The notes beneath the pieces are model-generated. The model was not told the origin of the DNA, ran no database searches, and worked only from the letters and a program-made list of their open reading frames with translations. DNA of 64,000 nucleotides from Gnetum montanum (Eukaryota > Streptophyta > Gnetopsida > Gnetales > Gnetaceae): the NCBI GenBank assembly GCA_015680685.1, contig MNCI01033354.1:1234855-1298854 (forward strand), in the 5' to 3' direction. This document shows positions 61,001 through 64,000 of this stretch, one piece after another (the first letter of the stretch is position 1; every line of letters starts with the position of its first letter). The position numbers were made by a program, and so were the translations under genes.

Positions 61001-62045
61001 TGTATATGTGTATGTACAAGGGAAAGCAAAGTTGTCTGTGTGTATGTGTGTGTATATAGATGAGAAGGTGGATGAAGTTCTTGAAAGTAATATATATGTG
61101 TGTGGGGTGAAGGTGGATGCTATGAACTAAAAAAAGTATTAATGATAAGTAAAAAATTAAGAGTATATTAAATATTCAACAATGAGTGGCAAACATGAAA
61201 AATAACATTGAAAAAAAAACTTTCCATTAATTATCCAAGTGTATAAGATTCATACTTTAAAAAATTAAAAGGAAAATTAATTGTTGGTATGGATGATGGT
61301 CCCCATCATAATAACATTTACATCATTTTTAACACTTAAACTTAATATAGCAAAGGATTTGAGGTATTAATTTAAAGGAAGATCCAATAGAAAATGATGG
61401 CACATATTACTCATCATAATGAAACTTTTGTTAAGAATCTTTGCCATTAGCTACAACTAATTTGTAAATATATGTTTTAATCTTGGAAATCATAGTATTA
61501 TTGTAAGATGAGGACAATTTTGACTTACAAATTATCTATCTAGACTCATCAATGCTTTTTGTAGTTCAAGAAAAAATATTCACCAAAGCTTATGTCTTTT
61601 CTAGTTTCTTTATTGTCATTTGATCATTCTTATCATTAATAGTAACTTTATTTTTGTAACTTCAACTTCCTATTGTTTTTTCTTATCATTAACTTAAACA
61701 CATTTTTTTCTTTTCCACAGTATTTTTTTCTTAAGCAAAAAAAGACAAGTACTAAACAAATGTCCTCTACGATGATCAAAGTTACAAGAATTAGGAAGAT
61801 TATAATATATAATTGGCTGAATATGAATATTCCCACTTGCTTGTAATGCTAATTCCTTTTGATGGTTAAAAATACTAATTTCAACAAAAAAAAACATTTA
61901 CAAGAACCACATGGTGTAGAAATAGATTCCACATGCTTAATGGGATTAAGAAAACTAATAATTTTCTCCATAGCTCTTTGAAAAATCAAAAAAATATTAA
62001 ATAACTAGACAAAACATAAAACTGCATAATATTATTCCAGGTACA

Positions 62046-62156
62046 TCAGTGCTCGAACAAAGATCTGTACACTTTTCAACTCCTACTATGAGTACTTAGA
62101 AAATATTCTAACTCTCAAATAAACAAACTACAAGAGTTCTACTAAGCTATGAATGA
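62046..62156 (-). repeat. LTR-like fragment related to 6880-6990
   Basis: About 110 bp shared in order with the gypsy-side LTR-like repeat, including AAAGATC, ACTCCTACT and TATTCTAA segments, with scattered differences. No element body adjoins it, so it is a remnant. Confidence 0.7.
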
Positions 62157-63555
62157 AAGAATATTGTGGAAATCTGGATCAAAGTGACATAATTGCAAAC
62201 ATGTACTTCTATGTCGTTTCTATATCATACATTTATTTTGAAAGAATGAATAAAATGATTGAAGAATTTACATGTAACCAGCCTAACATATTTTAACCAA
62301 GTACATATTCACATACTCAACATAATAGCACCCAACACTGTGCAACAGCATCCATAATGGGGAAAAAATAATACATCCCGTCAAATCCAACTCAATTATA
62401 TCAAGCATAATTCTGTCCACCGACAAAAAAACTGCAAATGAATTCCAAAACAAATGCCTAGCAAAAGACGTGCACCACCACAATGATCAAACCATTTCAG
62501 TAAGAATTTACCAGCAAAAAACCAAATTCACTTTACCTAATCTTACCAGACTTCATGGGTGACCACAGCATAGCAGCGAAAACAAGTCAAAATTCACGTG
62601 ATTCCAGCCAACCCAGAAGACACTGACTCTGACTCTGACAATTCGTTATCCACGTGAACACTATTCCTTCGTTAATAACAAAAACAATCATAACACTGCA
62701 AACTCACGTCTGCCTCTCATTTAAAATTAATTTGTATATAACACAATTATCAGCAGAATCTTAACCCAACCATTTGCGCACACAGTAAAAGAATTTACTC
62801 CAATGAACAAATACACATATACGAATAAAAATAAAGCAGTAGCAGAAATTGCCAACTTAATGATGTTAAACTTAAGGAAGAGAACGCGAAAACTAACAGA
62901 TCAGGAAGTTTGACACTAATTCATTCTTCAAGCAAATAGTGGCCTCTTACGTTTTAGTCGACTGAAATTGTTAAGCCATACTGGAAAAACAATGAAACTA
63001 AACTATCACGTTTAAACCACAACAAAACTGAATTGTCCAAATTCAGAATAGAAACAGTAATCATTTGATGTAGTTAAACCATCAAAGTACCCGAAGTCCA
63101 TAACCAGCAAAACATAAAGAAAATTACGTCACGATGTCTAGTTTCCGCAACACATTTCAACCCAGCCAAGCACCAATTCCGCCCCAATTAGCTACCCATT
63201 TCTTCAACCCACCCACACACAAGCACACAAGACGAATCATAATCAATTAAGTAGAAGAAAGGTAAAGGTTACCTACTAATTATTTTGAAAAATGCGGAGG
63301 ATCAAACAACCATGGAAGCCTAAAGACTGAACGAGTCTCTGCCCTGGACAACCAGTTTTTTCAACATAGATAGTAAATCAGCAACTTTCTCGGAATAACT
63401 TTACCATTCAGAGCTGGAAACATCCTTGGTGATGGACAATTTTTCAACAATGGTGGTGTACGTTTAGCCACAATCAGAAAAATGAACCAGGAAAAGATGT
63501 AACAGATTTTGTGGTTTGCTGTTTTCTTGGCATGGAAATGTTTATGTGACCTGTG

Positions 63556-63645
63556 TATTTTTTTATGTTTTATATACAATTTGATGGTTTTATCGCAAGG
63601 TATTTTTTTATGTTTTATATACAACTTAATGATTTTGTCACAAGG
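63556..63645. repeat. 44-bp tandem duplication
   Basis: The segment TTTTTATGTTTTATATACAA is present in two successive copies with a 44-bp period, followed by similar TCRCAAGG ends. Confidence 0.85.
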
Positions 63646-63904
63646 TAATTTTATAAGCCCAACTAATAATTTTTCCAGGTCAACTAATACACAAAAGGCC
63701 TACAACCTATAATTAACGTATAAAGACTCCAAATCATAAACTCATCAACCCCTAGCAATATCATCACACATACACCATTTTCATATATCAAATTCAAGAT
63801 GAAGCATCATTGACAAGATCATACACTTCAAGTACATAAACGATAAACATCAACCATACACCCAATATACATCATAAACACATATTGAATTGTTGCTCCT
63901 ATCC

Positions 63905-64000
63905 CTAATTGATGAGTGGCGAGGTACCCCTACACTCAACCATACGAAACAAGTGTAGCACGTGCGATCTGGTTGAACTCCGCAGACTAAGTGCCTACAC
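63905..64000 (-). repeat. LTR-like fragment at the window end, related to 6262-6360
   Basis: It shares GAGGTACCCCTACACTCAACC and the following ATCTGGTTGAACTCCGCAGAC with the 6.2-6.4 kb copy, with scattered differences. The element is cut by the window end. Confidence 0.7.

Larger units (their letters stand above)
61000..63900. other. AT-rich upstream sequence, unassigned
   Basis: Apart from the LTR-like fragment near 62.1 kb and a 44-bp tandem duplication near 63.6 kb, no feature is recognised. Confidence 0.5.

Overview
This is a plant nuclear window, most likely from a gymnosperm (conifer-type) genome. It is AT-rich and dominated by old, decayed retroelements. It contains one apparently functional host gene, split by a very long intron. 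The species call is inference from gene architecture and repeat content; nothing in the window names a species.

The host gene is on the minus strand. Exon 1 (60090-59940) encodes a basic N-terminus ending in a Ser-Asp-Trp-Trp segment. Exon 2 (12470-11428) encodes a PIF/Harbinger-type DDE nuclease domain of the kind found in plant ALP1-like proteins. The donor and acceptor are both phase 1 and join in frame to give a predicted 397-residue protein. The intervening intron would be 47,469 bp. Almost everything else in the window lies inside it or flanks it.

Layout: (1) 0-7.2 kb, a decayed Ty3/gypsy-type element on the minus strand with LTR-like sequence at its 5' side. (2) 7.2-8.9 kb, a broken Pif1/Helitron-type helicase remnant on the plus strand. 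(3) 9-11.4 kb, mostly unassigned. (4) 11.4-12.5 kb, exon 2. (5) 14.0-15.5 kb, two oppositely oriented tRNA-like SINE copies around a G/C-homopolymer repeat and an assembly gap of 259 N. (6) 17.1-22.6 kb, LINE-1 (plus strand). (7) 23.8-32.3 kb, LINE-2 (minus strand), full length with a 13-bp target duplication. (8) 34.0-34.6 kb, LINE-4, a 5'-truncated copy with a 10-bp target duplication. (9) 40.0-45.5 kb, LINE-3 (minus strand). (10) 46.0-46.3 kb, a 63-bp minisatellite. (11) 52.4-57.4 kb, a complete Ty1/copia element with both LTRs, PBS, PPT and a 5-bp duplication. (12) 59.9-60.1 kb, exon 1, followed by its upstream region. (13) 62.0 and 63.9 kb, fragments related to the LTR-like sequence at 6.2-7.0 kb.

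The most interesting observation concerns the LINEs. All four copies carry, at the 3' end of ORF2 and downstream of the reverse transcriptase and zinc-binding region, a short module that looks like a DnaJ J-domain. LINE-1 retains the His-Pro-Asp signature. The other three have changes at that site explicable by C-to-T or G-to-A transitions. In LINE-3 the module is in one uninterrupted frame with the zinc-binding region apart from TAG codons. LINE-1 and LINE-2 also have a coiled-coil segment before it. A second window-wide theme is decay by TAG stops where Gln or Trp is expected, which fits deamination of methylated cytosine.
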